Shown: one piece after another, positions 21,952-30,320 of the stretch
Layout: each line of letters starts with the position of its first letter
Position numbering within the stretch: position 1 is the stretch's first letter
Assembly (NCBI GenBank): GCA_902535565.1
Contig: CACAUH010000009.1
Coordinates: forward strand, 1 to 30,320
DNA length: 30,320 bases
Direction: 5' to 3'
Origin: an uncultured Bacteroidota bacterium
GTDB lineage: Bacteria; Bacteroidota; Bacteroidia; Flavobacteriales; UA16
Made by a program: the position numbers and the translations under genes
The notes under the pieces: generated by a model
The model's database searches: none
What the model was told of the DNA's origin: nothing
The model's input: only the letters and a program-made list of their open reading frames with translations

Positions 21952-23243
21952 CCTCCGAAATCGTCGAACGCCACATTCTCGGGCGGCACGCCCCAGTCAT
22001 CGCACATCTTGAGTACGGCTTGGTTCATCAATGGTGGACCACAGAAATAAAACTCGATGTCCTCCGGTGCCTCGTGTGGCTTGAGGTGATGCTCAATCAC
22101 AGCATTGTGTACGAAACCGAGAAAACCATCGCCGTCGTCGTCGACACTCTTCATCTCGTTCCAATTGTCCTCGTCCGTTGGGTCGCTCAGAACCACGTGG
22201 AAGCGGAAGTTGGGGAACTCCTTTTCAATTTTCCGGAAGTCATCCAAGTAAAAGAGCTCCCGACGGGAACGCCCTCCATAGTAAAAGGTCACCTTCCGAC
22301 CGGTCTTCACCGTGTGGAACAAGTGGAAGAGGTGACTGCGCATGGGGGCCATACCAGCACCACCACCGATGTAGACCATCTCCGCATCCGTCTCCTTGAT
22401 AAAGAACTCACCGTACGGTCCACTGATGGTGCATTTGTCGCCGGGCTTGCAACCAAAAACGTAGCTCGAGCATATGCCCGGATTAACATTCATCCAAGCG
22501 TTTCGGGCGCGGTCCCACGGCGGCGTGGCGATCCGGATGTTGAGCATCACGATGTTGCCCTCCGCCGGGTGGTTGGCCATGGAGTAGGCCCGGACAATGG
22601 GTTCGTCATTGACCATCTTCAGATCCCAAAGGCCGAACTTATCCCATTCGCTCTGGAAAGTGTTCGGGTCCTTGTGGTGTTCTGGGTGGGCGATGATGTC
22701 GATGTCCTTGTACTCCACGGTCGTGGTCGGAACGTCTACCTGAATGTAGCCGCCAGCCTCGAAATCCAGGGTCTCTCCTTCCGGTAAACGGACCACGAAC
22801 TCCTTGATGAAGCTGGCCACGTTGTAGTTGGAGACAACTTCGCATTCCCACTTCTTGATACCGAAGACCTCTTCGGGGACTTGGATTTCCATGTCCTCCT
22901 TGACCTTGACCTGGCACCCGAGACGCCAGTGATCAGCAATCTCCTTCCTGGAGAAATGAGGCTCTTCGGTGGGGAGGATGGAGCCTCCACCAGCGGGAAC
23001 TTGACACCGGCACTGCACGCAAGTACCTCCACCGCCGCAAGCGGAAGGCAGGAAAACGCCAGCGTTGCCCAAGGTGGTCAAAAGGGTGCTTCCCCCCTCC
23101 ACTTCGAGGGTTTGCTCTCCATTGATGACCAGCTTGAGCTTGCCGCTTGGGGAAAGACGGGATTTCGCGAACAACAACAGACTGACCAGCAGCAGGATGA
23201 CAGCCAGAAAAAACGCGATGGTGAGAAGAATCGTGGTGGTCAT
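21948..23243 (-). CDS. nqrF: NQR subunit F (NADH-oxidising, 2Fe-2S and FAD)
   Basis: Takes electrons from NADH via FAD to a 2Fe-2S cluster, the entry point of the Na+-pumping NADH:quinone reductase. The 431 residues show one N-terminal membrane anchor (4-26). A ferredoxin domain follows with C69, C75, C78 and C110 ([10 protein letters not shown] plus the downstream Cys). The flavoreductase domain has RAYSMA (218-223), the NADH-binding [11 protein letters not shown] (293-303) and CGPPLM (401-406). It ends with the DDFGG tail typical of the family. It lies 12 bases after nqrE and overlaps apbE. The fused anchor, ferredoxin and reductase layout separates it from RNF subunits. Confidence 0.97.
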   Translation of the reverse strand: MTTTILLTIAFFLAVILLLVSLLLFAKSRLSPSGKLKLVINGEQTLEVEGGSTLLTTLGNAGVFLPSACGGGGTCVQCRCQVPAGGGSILPTEEPHFSRKEIADHWRLGCQVKVKEDMEIQVPEEVFGIKKWECEVVSNYNVASFIKEFVVRLPEGETLDFEAGGYIQVDVPTTTVEYKDIDIIAHPEHHKDPNTFQSEWDKFGLWDLKMVNDEPIVRAYSMANHPAEGNIVMLNIRIATPPWDRARNAWMNVNPGICSSYVFGCKPGDKCTISGPYGEFFIKETDAEMVYIGGGAGMAPMRSHLFHLFHTVKTGRKVTFYYGGRSRRELFYLDDFRKIEKEFPNFRFHVVLSDPTDEDNWNEMKSVDDDGDGFLGFVHNAVIEHHLKPHEAPEDIEFYFCGPPLMNQAVLKMCDDWGVPPENVAFDDFGG

Positions 23244-23255
23244 GGGTTCTTCGAT

Positions 23256-23870
23256 TCAGATTTCAATGCCCATAAAGGCCATAAAGGCCATGCCCATCAA
23301 ACCGGTCAGGATGAACGTGATGCCCAGTCCTTTGAGGGGGTCGGGGATATTGGAGTAGCGGATTTTCTCCCGAATGGCGGCAATGGCCACAATCGCGAGG
23401 AGCCAACCCACACCGGAGCCGAGTCCAAAGACAGTGGCCTGACCGATGGTGGGATACTGGCGCTCTTGCATGAACAGGGCCCCGCCGAGAATGGAGCAGT
23501 TCACCGCGATGAGCGGGAGGAATATGCCAAGGGCGCCGTAGAGGGCAGGAGCAAACTTCTCGACGATCATCTCCACCAGCTGCACCATTGAGGCGATGAC
23601 CGCGATGAACATGATGAAGCTCAGGAAGCTGAGGTCTACGTTGGCATACTCAGGGCTGAGCCAGGTGAGCGCCCCTTCTTTGAGGACGAAGTTCTCGAGG
23701 AGGTAGTTGATCGGAACGGTGATACCGAGGACGAAAATCACCGCGAATCCAAGGCCGACTGCTGTCTTCACCGTCTTGGAGACGGCGAGATATGAGCACA
23801 TGCCCAGAAAGTAGGCGAAGATCATGTTCTCGACGAAGATTCCCTTCACGAATAAGCTGAGGTATTCCAT
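23256..23870 (-). CDS. nqrE: NQR subunit E
   Basis: Integral membrane subunit, 204 residues with six expected spans, which pairs with NqrD around an intramembrane iron centre. C25 (FLGMCSYL) and C125 (AVNCSILGG) occupy the two conserved half-site positions of the Fe ligands. The VEN motif in the first span ([12 protein letters not shown]) is typical of NqrE/RnfA. It is 14 bases from nqrD and 12 from nqrF within the operon. Confidence 0.96.
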   Translation of the reverse strand: MEYLSLFVKGIFVENMIFAYFLGMCSYLAVSKTVKTAVGLGFAVIFVLGITVPINYLLENFVLKEGALTWLSPEYANVDLSFLSFIMFIAVIASMVQLVEMIVEKFAPALYGALGIFLPLIAVNCSILGGALFMQERQYPTIGQATVFGLGSGVGWLLAIVAIAAIREKIRYSNIPDPLKGLGITFILTGLMGMAFMAFMGIEI

Positions 23871-23884
23871 TGTCTTGCCTTTGT

Positions 23885-24580
23885 TCAGTTCTCCTCGATG
23901 AGGCTGCGGTTCCGCGCCCTCTGAATCCAGATGATGACCCCAACGGTCACCAATGCCATGGGCGGAAGGATCATCAGGTTGTTGTTTTCATAGAATCCCC
24001 CGTTGGCCATGAACCAGCTCTCCGGGAGGAACTTGACTTGGCCAACCCCAGGAAAGCTGATGGCGCCACTGCCAAACACCTCCCTGACCAGCGCCACAGC
24101 CAGCAGAATCCAAGCATACCCCATGGCGTTTCCGATGGCGTCCAACATGGAAGGCCCAGGTTTATTGGCCAACGCAAAGGCCTCGAGGCGACCCATGATG
24201 ATGCAGTTGGTGATGATGAGGCCCACGAAGACCGATAGCTTCTCGGAGATGTCTGGACTGTAGGCCTTGAGGACCTCGTCCACGATGATCACCAGTGAAG
24301 CAATCACAACGAGCTGCACGATGATTCGAATCCGGTCTGGAATGATGTTGCGCATCAGGGAGACGATCACGTTTCCTCCGATCATCACGAAGAGAACGGC
24401 CATGCTCATGATGACGGCCTGCTGCACTTGCACCGTGATGGCAAGGGCAGAGCAGATGCCGAGCACCTGTACCGTGATCGGGTTGCTGTCGTCCAGCGGA
24501 TCGGTCAGGAGCTTGCGGTTCTTCTTGGAGAAGAGCGACTCCTTTTTCGGCGCGACGGCCGTGACTGTATCGGTGCTCAT
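23885..24580 (-). CDS. nqrD: NQR subunit D
   Basis: Integral membrane partner of NqrE, 231 residues. The Fe-binding cysteines are at C43 (LGICSALA) and C126 ([16 protein letters not shown]), as in the NqrD/RnfE family. The N-terminus is longer than in enterobacterial homologs, with a charged cytosolic stretch ([14 protein letters not shown]). I chose the ATG ending at 24580, which shares one base with the nqrC stop (TGATG); a GTG ending at 24583 is the alternative and adds one residue. Translation is likely coupled to nqrC. Confidence 0.96.
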   Translation of the reverse strand: MSTDTVTAVAPKKESLFSKKNRKLLTDPLDDSNPITVQVLGICSALAITVQVQQAVIMSMAVLFVMIGGNVIVSLMRNIIPDRIRIIVQLVVIASLVIIVDEVLKAYSPDISEKLSVFVGLIITNCIIMGRLEAFALANKPGPSMLDAIGNAMGYAWILLAVALVREVFGSGAISFPGVGQVKFLPESWFMANGGFYENNNLMILPPMALVTVGVIIWIQRARNRSLIEEN

Positions 24581-25320
24581 CACTTCTGTGCTTTCGGAGC
24601 GGATTGGAAATACTTAAGGTAGATGCCCATGGTTCTGTCGACCATCTCACCCACCCCTTTGGAGGTGATTGTTCCTCCGGTGATGCCGTCCACGGAGTAC
24701 TCCGTGGTGGGCGCGCCCCCCTTCACCACAGCAAAGTGCGGAGCCACCTGGTTGATCTTCTTGCCCTTGAACGGCGCCTGGAAGAAGCCTTCCTTGATTT
24801 CTGCGCCGAGACCCGGAGTCTCCGTCTTGTGGTCGAACACGGCTCCATAGATGGTCTCCATGTCGGACTCGAGGGCGACGTAGCCCCAGATCGGGCCCCA
24901 AAGGCCCTTACCGACGACCGGCACCACGTAGAGGTCTTGACCGTCTTTCATGCATGTAAACAGCGGGAAATTCAGCTCACTGGCCGGGGCCTTGCTTCGA
25001 TAGTCCTTCTGCACATTGATGTTGAAAGGATCAGTCGCATCAGTCGGATTTACCTCGCCCGATATGGAGTTCACTTGATGGCCCTCACTGTCAATGGAAA
25101 TGCGCTCTGTAACATATTCAGCGAACAGAGGCTTGACTGCGCCACGCTCACTTGGCACACCGATGGCGCCGAGAATGTTCATCATCTTCTTCTCGGCTTC
25201 GTTCGCTTTCTGCATGGGCTTCAGCGACAGGCTCAAAGACGCGAGAATGGCGCCCACCAGCACCACCATCACAATGGCGAAGAGGAAGGTGTATCCGTTG
25301 GAGTTCTTATTGAATGCCAT
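24580..25320 (-). CDS. nqrC: NQR subunit C (covalent FMN carrier)
   Basis: A 246-residue single-span subunit with a large domain on the outer side that carries FMN bound through a phosphoester to Thr. The membrane anchor is at about 11-33. The flavinylation motif is DGITGGT (211-217), with T217 as the predicted FMN attachment site. Compared with the usual Dxx(S/T)GA(T/S) motif, Ala is replaced by Gly. FMN transfer would be done by the ApbE encoded at the end of the operon. It lies 23 bases after nqrB. Confidence 0.96.
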   Translation of the reverse strand: MAFNKNSNGYTFLFAIVMVVLVGAILASLSLSLKPMQKANEAEKKMMNILGAIGVPSERGAVKPLFAEYVTERISIDSEGHQVNSISGEVNPTDATDPFNINVQKDYRSKAPASELNFPLFTCMKDGQDLYVVPVVGKGLWGPIWGYVALESDMETIYGAVFDHKTETPGLGAEIKEGFFQAPFKGKKINQVAPHFAVVKGGAPTTEYSVDGITGGTITSKGVGEMVDRTMGIYLKYFQSAPKAQK

Positions 25321-25343
25321 GGTCTAAAATCGGATTCTCTGGT

Positions 25344-26591
25344 TCAGGCGGCAGCTGCAGCGGTAAGGCGCTTCTCGCGGCGGCGAATGTTGGCCTCCAC
25401 CACGTAGTGATCGATGGTCGGTGCCATGACGTTCATGAACAGAATCGCCATCATGACGCCCTCCGGATAAGCAGGATTGAAGACGCGAATCATGATGGAG
25501 AAGAGGCCCCCCAGAAACCCGTATACCCATTTTCCGGTGTTGGTCTGCGCCGCGCTGACCGGATCGGTGGCCATGAACACCGCACCGAACATGAAGCCCC
25601 CCATCACAATCTGGTGAACAGGACCAATGGTCATGTAAGCGTTCATCGCCATGGCGTTGAAAATCACCCCCATGACCAGTCCCCCGACAATGAAGCTCGA
25701 GATAATGCGCCAGCTGCCAATGCCGGTCCAAATCAGGATGGCTGCACCAATCAGTGCAGCAAGGGCGCTGGTTTCGGCCACAGATCCGGGAATGCTCCCG
25801 ATAAAACAATTCATCAAGGAAAACATGCCGCCATCGGCAAACATGGACATGACCCCGGTGGAAATTTCACCGTTGACAGGTTGTCCCACCGTATTGGCAA
25901 GGTGACCGAGCGCTGTGGCGCCAGTGTATCCATCGGCGAGCAGTCCACCGGTTTTGGACGTCATAACATCGTGAATCCAGATTTCACCGGACATCTGCTT
26001 CGGGTAGGCAAAGAAGAGGAAGGCCCGGGCCGTCAAGGCCACGTTGAGGATGTTCATCCCTGTCCCCCCAAACACCTCTTTGGCAATCAACACCGCGAAG
26101 GCGGTGGAAACGGCCACCATCCAGAGTGGAACATCCACGGGCATAATGAGCGGAATGAGCATGCCACTGACGAGGAAGCCCTCGTTGATTGAATGGCCAT
26201 TCATACCCGCAATGACGAACTCGATGCCAAGACCGGTTGCATAACTGACGACAATGAGTGGAACGACCTTGATGGCTCCCACAATGAATTTGTCGAGGAG
26301 CATGGCACTCCAAGGGTCTGCCGTGGTGATGTCGCCAAGACTGAGGTAATACTGGTGCCCAATGTTCCAGGTTCCAAACAACAATGCGGGAACCATCGCC
26401 ACAATCACCAAGAACATGGTGCGCTTGAGGTCAATACCGTCCCGCACATGCACCCCATTGGAGGTGGTGTGGCCCGGGGTAAAAAGGAAGGTCTCGAGCG
26501 AGTCAAAGACCACCCAAAAGCGCTTGAGTTTACCCTCTCCGGTGAAGTTGGGCTTGACGCGCTCTTCGATGAGTTTGTGAAGTGCCTTCAT
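25344..26591 (-). CDS. nqrB: NQR subunit B (membrane, covalent FMN and riboflavin)
   Basis: Large membrane subunit of the Na+ pump, about ten spans and 415 residues. The canonical covalent FMN site DGYTGAT is at 220-226, giving T226 as the attachment residue. Other family stretches are FLFTPGHTT (35-43), GHSINEGFLVSGMLIPLIMP (132-151) and FNPAYPEGVMMAILFMN near the end. I chose the ATG ending at 26591 (MKALHKLIEERVKP), which leaves 25 bases after nqrA; an upstream in-frame ATG ending at 26633 would overlap nqrA. The C-terminus ends in a run of alanines. Confidence 0.96.
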   Translation of the reverse strand: MKALHKLIEERVKPNFTGEGKLKRFWVVFDSLETFLFTPGHTTSNGVHVRDGIDLKRTMFLVIVAMVPALLFGTWNIGHQYYLSLGDITTADPWSAMLLDKFIVGAIKVVPLIVVSYATGLGIEFVIAGMNGHSINEGFLVSGMLIPLIMPVDVPLWMVAVSTAFAVLIAKEVFGGTGMNILNVALTARAFLFFAYPKQMSGEIWIHDVMTSKTGGLLADGYTGATALGHLANTVGQPVNGEISTGVMSMFADGGMFSLMNCFIGSIPGSVAETSALAALIGAAILIWTGIGSWRIISSFIVGGLVMGVIFNAMAMNAYMTIGPVHQIVMGGFMFGAVFMATDPVSAAQTNTGKWVYGFLGGLFSIMIRVFNPAYPEGVMMAILFMNVMAPTIDHYVVEANIRRREKRLTAAAAA

Positions 26592-26616
26592 GGTGATGTG
26601 CTTCAATTGGGTGCGG

Positions 26617-27972
26617 TCAGGCGAATTCTTCAATCATTTGGTCCAAGCCCTTGCGAACGATATTCTGAACGTCAAGCTTGGATGTGCAGACATACTCGCA
26701 CAGGGCGAAATCTTCGGGTGCCACTTCGTAGATGCCGAGTTTTTCCATTCGGTCGATGTCACCAACCATAATGGACTTGATGAGTTGCACAGGGTAGATG
26801 TCAAATGGGAACACCGCATCGTATTGGCCACTGACCACAAAGGCGCGCTCCTCACCGTTGCTGTTGGTGCTCAAGTCATACTCTTTGCCCTTCGGCATCA
26901 GCCATGTCGGGAATGCCCTTGAGGCACTGAATTTGTCAAAACCCGGCCCGAGCCAACCTTTGGTCAAAAAGAACAAAGGCTCGTGCCCCTCAGGAATACA
27001 GGTCACCTGCTGGTCGAAAAAGCCAAGTGCATCCTCACCCTCGCGGGCAGTGCCTGTCAGCACATGCCCCGAAATAACCCGGGTGTCTTCCATCATCACA
27101 CGGTCCTGGGTCAGGTGGGCCATTGGTGCACCGATTGTCGTGTCGAGAAGCGCGGGTTGGGAACGGCTGCCCGTTAGCGCAACCTTTCGCCTGCCCACAA
27201 ATTGACCAGTCGACAATCCCTCTCCGAGGTTGGCGACGTCTTGAATGCCAATGGTCCACACGACTTCCCCTTTGTTCATGGGGGACAGTTCGTGGATCTG
27301 AACGCCCACATTACCGACGGGATGAGGGCCTTGGAAGGACGTGATGTCCGCATCCTGAATGCCGTTTAAGGTGCTGTCACCCAACTGCACCCCAATCTTC
27401 ACATTTTTTCCGTCTGAGAGAAAGGCATTGAGAAAAGCCACTCCTTTTTGCAGTGCATCCAAACGGTCGCCCACCACCTGCGATGTCGAAGGAGCCAAAG
27501 GCGCCGAGTCAAAGGCGCTCACGAAAATGTCCCTTGGCTCGCTGTCCGGCGAAGGCATGACATCGAACGGGCGCTGACGGAGCATCGGCCAAAATCCATT
27601 GGCCATCATGGCTGAGCGCACGTCCTCTTGAGACGCACCGCCCGCAGTAAGGGGGGCAAACTGGACCCTTCCGTCACCACCAGCCACAACGTCGACGCGA
27701 AGAATCCTGCGCTTCTCACCACGAACCGGCTCCTGGACAGTGCCGGCAATGGCACTTACGAAACAGATGTCAGGGTTTTTTTTGTCGGTAAACAAAACAT
27801 CCCCAGCCTTGACCTCGGCTCCGGCTTTGACTGCCATGCGCGGCACAAGCCCGTGGAAGTCGGGAGGATGGATAGAAAACCGATCTGCTGCTGAAACAGC
27901 TTGGGCTTCGCCGTGGACTCCTCCCTTGAGGCGGATGTCCAGACCTTTCCGTGTCTTTACGGTTGCAGGCAT
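26617..27972 (-). CDS. nqrA: NQR subunit A
   Basis: Cytosolic-side peripheral subunit of the Na+-translocating NADH:quinone reductase, 451 residues from the ATG ending at 27972. The start MPATVKTRKGLDIRLKGG is the family N-terminus; an in-frame ATG ending at 28029 lies upstream of the promoter core and is rejected. Family stretches include DFHGLVPRM, VKAGDVLFTDKK, a central WTIGIQDV region and FPFDIYPVQLIKSIMVGDIDRMEKLGIYEV near the end. It is the first gene of nqrABCDEF-apbE, in the usual order. NqrA together with the fused NqrF marks the system as NQR, not RNF. Confidence 0.97.
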   Translation of the reverse strand: MPATVKTRKGLDIRLKGGVHGEAQAVSAADRFSIHPPDFHGLVPRMAVKAGAEVKAGDVLFTDKKNPDICFVSAIAGTVQEPVRGEKRRILRVDVVAGGDGRVQFAPLTAGGASQEDVRSAMMANGFWPMLRQRPFDVMPSPDSEPRDIFVSAFDSAPLAPSTSQVVGDRLDALQKGVAFLNAFLSDGKNVKIGVQLGDSTLNGIQDADITSFQGPHPVGNVGVQIHELSPMNKGEVVWTIGIQDVANLGEGLSTGQFVGRRKVALTGSRSQPALLDTTIGAPMAHLTQDRVMMEDTRVISGHVLTGTAREGEDALGFFDQQVTCIPEGHEPLFFLTKGWLGPGFDKFSASRAFPTWLMPKGKEYDLSTNSNGEERAFVVSGQYDAVFPFDIYPVQLIKSIMVGDIDRMEKLGIYEVAPEDFALCEYVCTSKLDVQNIVRKGLDQMIEEFA

Positions 27973-28001
27973 GTTCAGATATACGTGCGGGATTTGCGCC
28001 G

Positions 28002-28029
28002 CAAAGGTAGGCTCTAGAACCCCATCCAA
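28002..28029 (-). promoter_or_regulatory. Promoter of the nqrABCDEF-apbE operon
   Basis: On the minus strand TTG (28029-28027) is followed after 17 bases by TACCTTTG (28009-28002). This fits the Bacteroidota -33/-7 pattern with normal spacing. The core lies 29 bases before the nqrA ATG, giving a short leader. It is the only promoter in this window where both elements fit. Confidence 0.65.
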
Positions 28030-28094
28030 CCCTAGTGAGGGTCATGGCCTGCACACCATTGTCCACATCCGCCGGTGCAGAGTCCCTGTGGGGA

Positions 28095-28102
28095 TATTTT
28101 TG
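28095..28102 (+). promoter_or_regulatory. -7 promoter core for the T9SS plug gene
   Basis: TATTTTTG is an exact TAnnTTTG match, 34 bases before the ATG at 28137. No TTG at -33 spacing was seen. Confidence 0.45.
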
Positions 28103-28136
28103 TCCCTTCTTGTCATGTAGAAAACCGCCCCGTCCA

Positions 28137-29390
28137 ATGCGCCATCTTCCCCTTTTGATTCTGGCATTATTTATCGTGTCAACGGGCTTGTCCCAAGGGG
28201 TTCCCGTGGCCTATACCGCACCGCACATAGGAGCAGTGAGACTGCACCCAGAAGGTGCGCCTCTGGGCGGTCCCTTTCTTGAACTGGGCGGTGATGCAGG
28301 ACTTGTCCTGCGATACGATGACCTTTCTGGAGACTGGCCCGAGCACGAATGGACCATGGTGCATTGCACATCAGACTGGACGGCTTTCACAGACTTGGAA
28401 GACTGGGAGTACCTCGAAGGCTGGAATCCTGCGGAAATCAACAATGTCGAAAACAGCTTCGGTGGTGCAGTGGCCTTTGCCCATTCCAACGCTCGCATTC
28501 CTTCCCGCGACCTCGCTCCATCCAGAAGTGGACATTACCTGCTCATTGTTCACGAAGCGGGTGACCCGGACGCGGTAATTCTGATGCGCCGGATGGTGGT
28601 TTACGAAAGAATCTCCAACGTAGAGATTGCCTTCCGACGCCCACTGGATGCGGGAAAAGTGCCCACCCATCAGCGGCTTGAGGTTGGGGTTGAATTGCCG
28701 CCTGGTCACCGATGGTCGAATCCCATGCGCGACATCCGGTTGTCGGTAATCCAAAATATGGCTTGGCCATGGGCCCGTCATGACATCCGAGCGACAAGGG
28801 TTCTAGGCAATGCCGTGACCTATGCCCAACAGCCCGAATTGACCTTTGCAGGCGGTGACCGATGGCGCTCGGCCAACCTCAAGTCCTTGGCATACTTGGC
28901 GCCTGGGATTGAGCGAATCAGCGAATCAAAGGATGCAGAAGGCCCCCTTTGGCAAATCCAAATGTCAAGAGATGAATCGAGACGGTTTCGAATGCAGTCC
29001 AGCCGCAGTGATCTCAAGGGGGCCTTCACAGTCCACAATGACCGGTTTGACGATGTAGACCTCACATCAGATTACCTCGGTGTGAAGTTTCGTCTTGAAC
29101 ATCGGGATTTCGGCTCGGTTCCAGACGTCTATTTGTTTGGCGCACTCTCTGGTTGGAACCTAGATCCCAATTTCAAAATGGAATACAATGAAGCGAGCCA
29201 AGAATTCAGACTGGATGCCCTCCTCAAACAAGGCTGGTACGACTACCAGTATGTGAGCATAGAAGAAGGACCTGCTGCCTTTGAGGGATCCCATGCAGGA
29301 ACACCCAATCGATATCATGTTTATGTCCACGTTCCCGATGCGGATGGAACAGACCGAATCATCGGTTTTGAAGCTTTAGATTCAAATTGA
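28137..29390 (+). CDS. Type IX secretion system plug protein (DUF5103 family)
   Basis: A 417-residue exported protein. The chosen ATG starts a clean signal peptide ending near TGLSQG; an earlier ATG at 28035 would put 34 non-leader residues in front and start upstream of the promoter core. Family features of DUF5103 include an early beta-sandwich with YDDLSGDWPEHEWTMVHC and DWTAFTDLEDWEYLEGW, and a later PDVYLFGALSGWNLDP followed by GWYDYQYV, the signature end of the family. In Flavobacterium the homolog (Plug) seals the outer-membrane SprA translocon from the periplasm when no substrate is engaged. Its presence implies a type IX secretion system elsewhere in the genome. Confidence 0.85.
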   Translation: MRHLPLLILALFIVSTGLSQGVPVAYTAPHIGAVRLHPEGAPLGGPFLELGGDAGLVLRYDDLSGDWPEHEWTMVHCTSDWTAFTDLEDWEYLEGWNPAEINNVENSFGGAVAFAHSNARIPSRDLAPSRSGHYLLIVHEAGDPDAVILMRRMVVYERISNVEIAFRRPLDAGKVPTHQRLEVGVELPPGHRWSNPMRDIRLSVIQNMAWPWARHDIRATRVLGNAVTYAQQPELTFAGGDRWRSANLKSLAYLAPGIERISESKDAEGPLWQIQMSRDESRRFRMQSSRSDLKGAFTVHNDRFDDVDLTSDYLGVKFRLEHRDFGSVPDVYLFGALSGWNLDPNFKMEYNEASQEFRLDALLKQGWYDYQYVSIEEGPAAFEGSHAGTPNRYHVYVHVPDADGTDRIIGFEALDSN

Positions 29391-29437
29391 TTTAATTTTA
29401 TACTGTATTCGTCGTCATTTTTTACTAACTTGTAGGC

Positions 29438-29848
29438 ATGCCGAGAATACGAACTTACCGGGCCACAACAGAGGGAATCCGGATTCATGTCCGAAATCGG
29501 TACGAGCCTGAATTCTCAAGACCCGAGGAGCAACGCTTCATATTTTCCTACCGCATCATCATCGAAAACAGAAGTCAACAGGGCATCAAAGTGATGCGCA
29601 GAGAATGGCACATTGTAGATGCCATGGGACACCGCAGAAAGGTGGTTGGCAATGGGGTTGTCGGCGTCCAGCCCGAAATTCTTCCCGGTCGGATTTTTGA
29701 ATACGACAGCGCATGCGACCTGCGCTGCGAAATGGGCCAGATGAGCGGCACATACACCGTTAAACCCCATAAGACTCGGGATGATGGCCAATCCTTCAAG
29801 GTGCGGATTCCCTCATTCTGTTTGGAAGCACCTTGGATTCTCAGCTAA
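29438..29848 (+). CDS. apaG: ApaG domain protein
   Basis: A 136-residue cytosolic protein with the fibronectin-type-III-like ApaG fold. Diagnostic stretches are FSYRIIIENRS (36-46), REWHIVDAMGH, GVVGVQP (73-79), PGRIFEYDSACDL (83-95) and MSGTY (102-106). ApaG was linked to cobalt/magnesium resistance in enterobacteria; the biochemical function is not settled. A degenerate promoter-like TAACTTG (29426-29432) sits 5 bases before the ATG, one base short of the TAnnTTTG core. The upstream T9SS plug gene is 47 bases away. Confidence 0.93.
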   Translation: MPRIRTYRATTEGIRIHVRNRYEPEFSRPEEQRFIFSYRIIIENRSQQGIKVMRREWHIVDAMGHRRKVVGNGVVGVQPEILPGRIFEYDSACDLRCEMGQMSGTYTVKPHKTRDDGQSFKVRIPSFCLEAPWILS

Positions 29849-29860
29849 ACAGCGACAGAA

Positions 29861-29868
29861 TAATTTTG
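29861..29868 (+). promoter_or_regulatory. -7 promoter core for the serine hydrolase gene
   Basis: TAATTTTG is an exact consensus match that ends 4 bases before the ATG at 29873, the same spacing as at mazG and the NqrM-like gene. The nearest TTG is 25 bases upstream, slightly long for a -33 element. Confidence 0.5.
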
Positions 29869-29872
29869 TAGC

Positions 29873-30320
29873 ATGTCCAAACTGGCGCGCTGCACCCCTC
29901 TTCTCCCCCTGCTTCTATCCGGTTGGCCACTGCTTTTTTGCGGTCAACAGGATGTGTTGTCCGCCTTGCCCGATGCGCACAATCTCGCCGGTATGAGCGT
30001 CGTGTCCCGTTGTGGTGATGCCGTATCCATAGAGGTCCACATTGGACAACGGGACATCGGTCGGGATTTGCCAATTGACGAAAACACGACGTTCAGAATG
30101 GCCTCCATCAGCAAGGGTGTGGTCGCTTTGGTCGTCGCCAAATTGGTCGAGGAGAACCAGCTTGAGTATGACGCCCCACTTGGCAACTACCTCGACGCTC
30201 CGCCAGTGCACCCGAACCATCCGGATGTCCCCATCACGCTCAACCATCTTTTGACACATACATCTGGGATCCGAGACGGATCGGGATATGGTGCCTTTCT
30301 TTCGGCGAGCTACGCGAACA
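29873..30320 (+). CDS. Class C beta-lactamase-family serine hydrolase (partial, C-terminus outside window)
   Basis: The first 149 residues of an exported serine hydrolase of the beta-lactamase/penicillin-binding-protein-like family. A hydrophobic leader ends near LFCGQ (about 24). The nucleophile motif SxxK is S78-I-S-K81 within FRMASISKGV, preceded by the usual FRMAS strand. The downstream LLTHTSGIRD (126-135) is the highly conserved family segment. The second catalytic motif (YxN) and the HxG/KTG motif would lie beyond the window edge. Members include D-aminopeptidases, esterases and true beta-lactamases, so the substrate cannot be stated. Confidence 0.88.
   Translation, partial: MSKLARCTPLLPLLLSGWPLLFCGQQDVLSALPDAHNLAGMSVVSRCGDAVSIEVHIGQRDIGRDLPIDENTTFRMASISKGVVALVVAKLVEENQLEYDAPLGNYLDAPPVHPNHPDVPITLNHLLTHTSGIRDGSGYGAFLSASYAN

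Noticed and set aside
25314..26192. A 292-codon plus-strand frame opposite nqrB, and similar frames at 21885-22787 and 24604-25407
   Set aside because: They lie antisense to well-recognised apbE/nqr genes. His-rich, compositionally odd translations indicate shadows of GC-biased codons.
21948..27972. RNF complex instead of NQR
   Set aside because: NqrA and the fused anchor/2Fe-2S/FAD NqrF are present, and no RnfB- or RnfC-type ferredoxin subunit is found.
28035..28136. ATG at 28035 as the start of the T9SS plug protein
   Set aside because: It lies upstream of the TATTTTTG promoter core and puts 34 residues ahead of a clean signal peptide.

Overview
The window looks like a chromosomal segment of a moderately GC-rich Bacteroidota bacterium, most likely a marine Flavobacteriales-type organism. 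The evidence is a type IX secretion 'plug' gene (DUF5103), a six-subunit Na+-pumping NADH:quinone reductase operon with apbE, very large secreted proteins built from Cys-rich 'GCT...ACNY...DDGSC' repeats, and Bacteroidota-type promoter cores (TAnnTTTG) immediately upstream of many genes. No rRNA, tRNA, CRISPR array, insertion sequence or phage gene was seen. No gene-free stretch exceeds about 180 bases.

Region 1 (1-10748, minus strand) is the N-terminal 3,582 codons of one giant secreted protein that runs off the left edge without a stop. It has a signal peptide and five copies of a ~190-residue module (here 'A'). Between these lie tandem HYR (Ig-like) domains (4 and 8 copies), arrays of Cys-rich repeats (one array of 21), CGVCGG repeats, and two copies of another ~110-residue module ('B'). 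It is probably a surface or exported adhesin-like protein.

Region 2 (10890-15944, plus strand) is a compact housekeeping run: ffh, folD, ribD and an EamA-type permease, joined by 4-base overlaps or a 3-base gap, followed by an SGNH-hydrolase lipoprotein. Region 3 (15948-18668) holds mazG with a translationally coupled GIN-domain (DUF2807) lipoprotein on the minus strand. Divergent from mazG is a PagL-like outer-membrane beta-barrel gene. These two divergent genes have start codons in the arms of a perfect 11-bp inverted repeat, only 28 bases apart.

Region 4 (18712-20445, minus) is a second secreted protein, of predicted beta-helix type. It carries two of the same Cys-rich repeats and ends in an EF-hand/dockerin-like segment. 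Region 5 (20620-27972) is nqrABCDEF-apbE on the minus strand. A 70-residue single-span membrane protein with four cysteines faces it and is a strong candidate for the NQR maturation factor NqrM. NqrB and NqrC carry covalent FMN sites that ApbE would load. NqrD, NqrE and NqrF hold the Fe-binding cysteines, which the NqrM-like protein may help assemble.

Region 6 (28137-30320, plus) has the T9SS plug gene, apaG, and the start of a class C beta-lactamase-family serine hydrolase cut by the right edge. A recurring theme is promoter cores that end 4 bases before the ATG (mazG, pagL-like, nqrM-like, serine hydrolase), which suggests leaderless transcripts.
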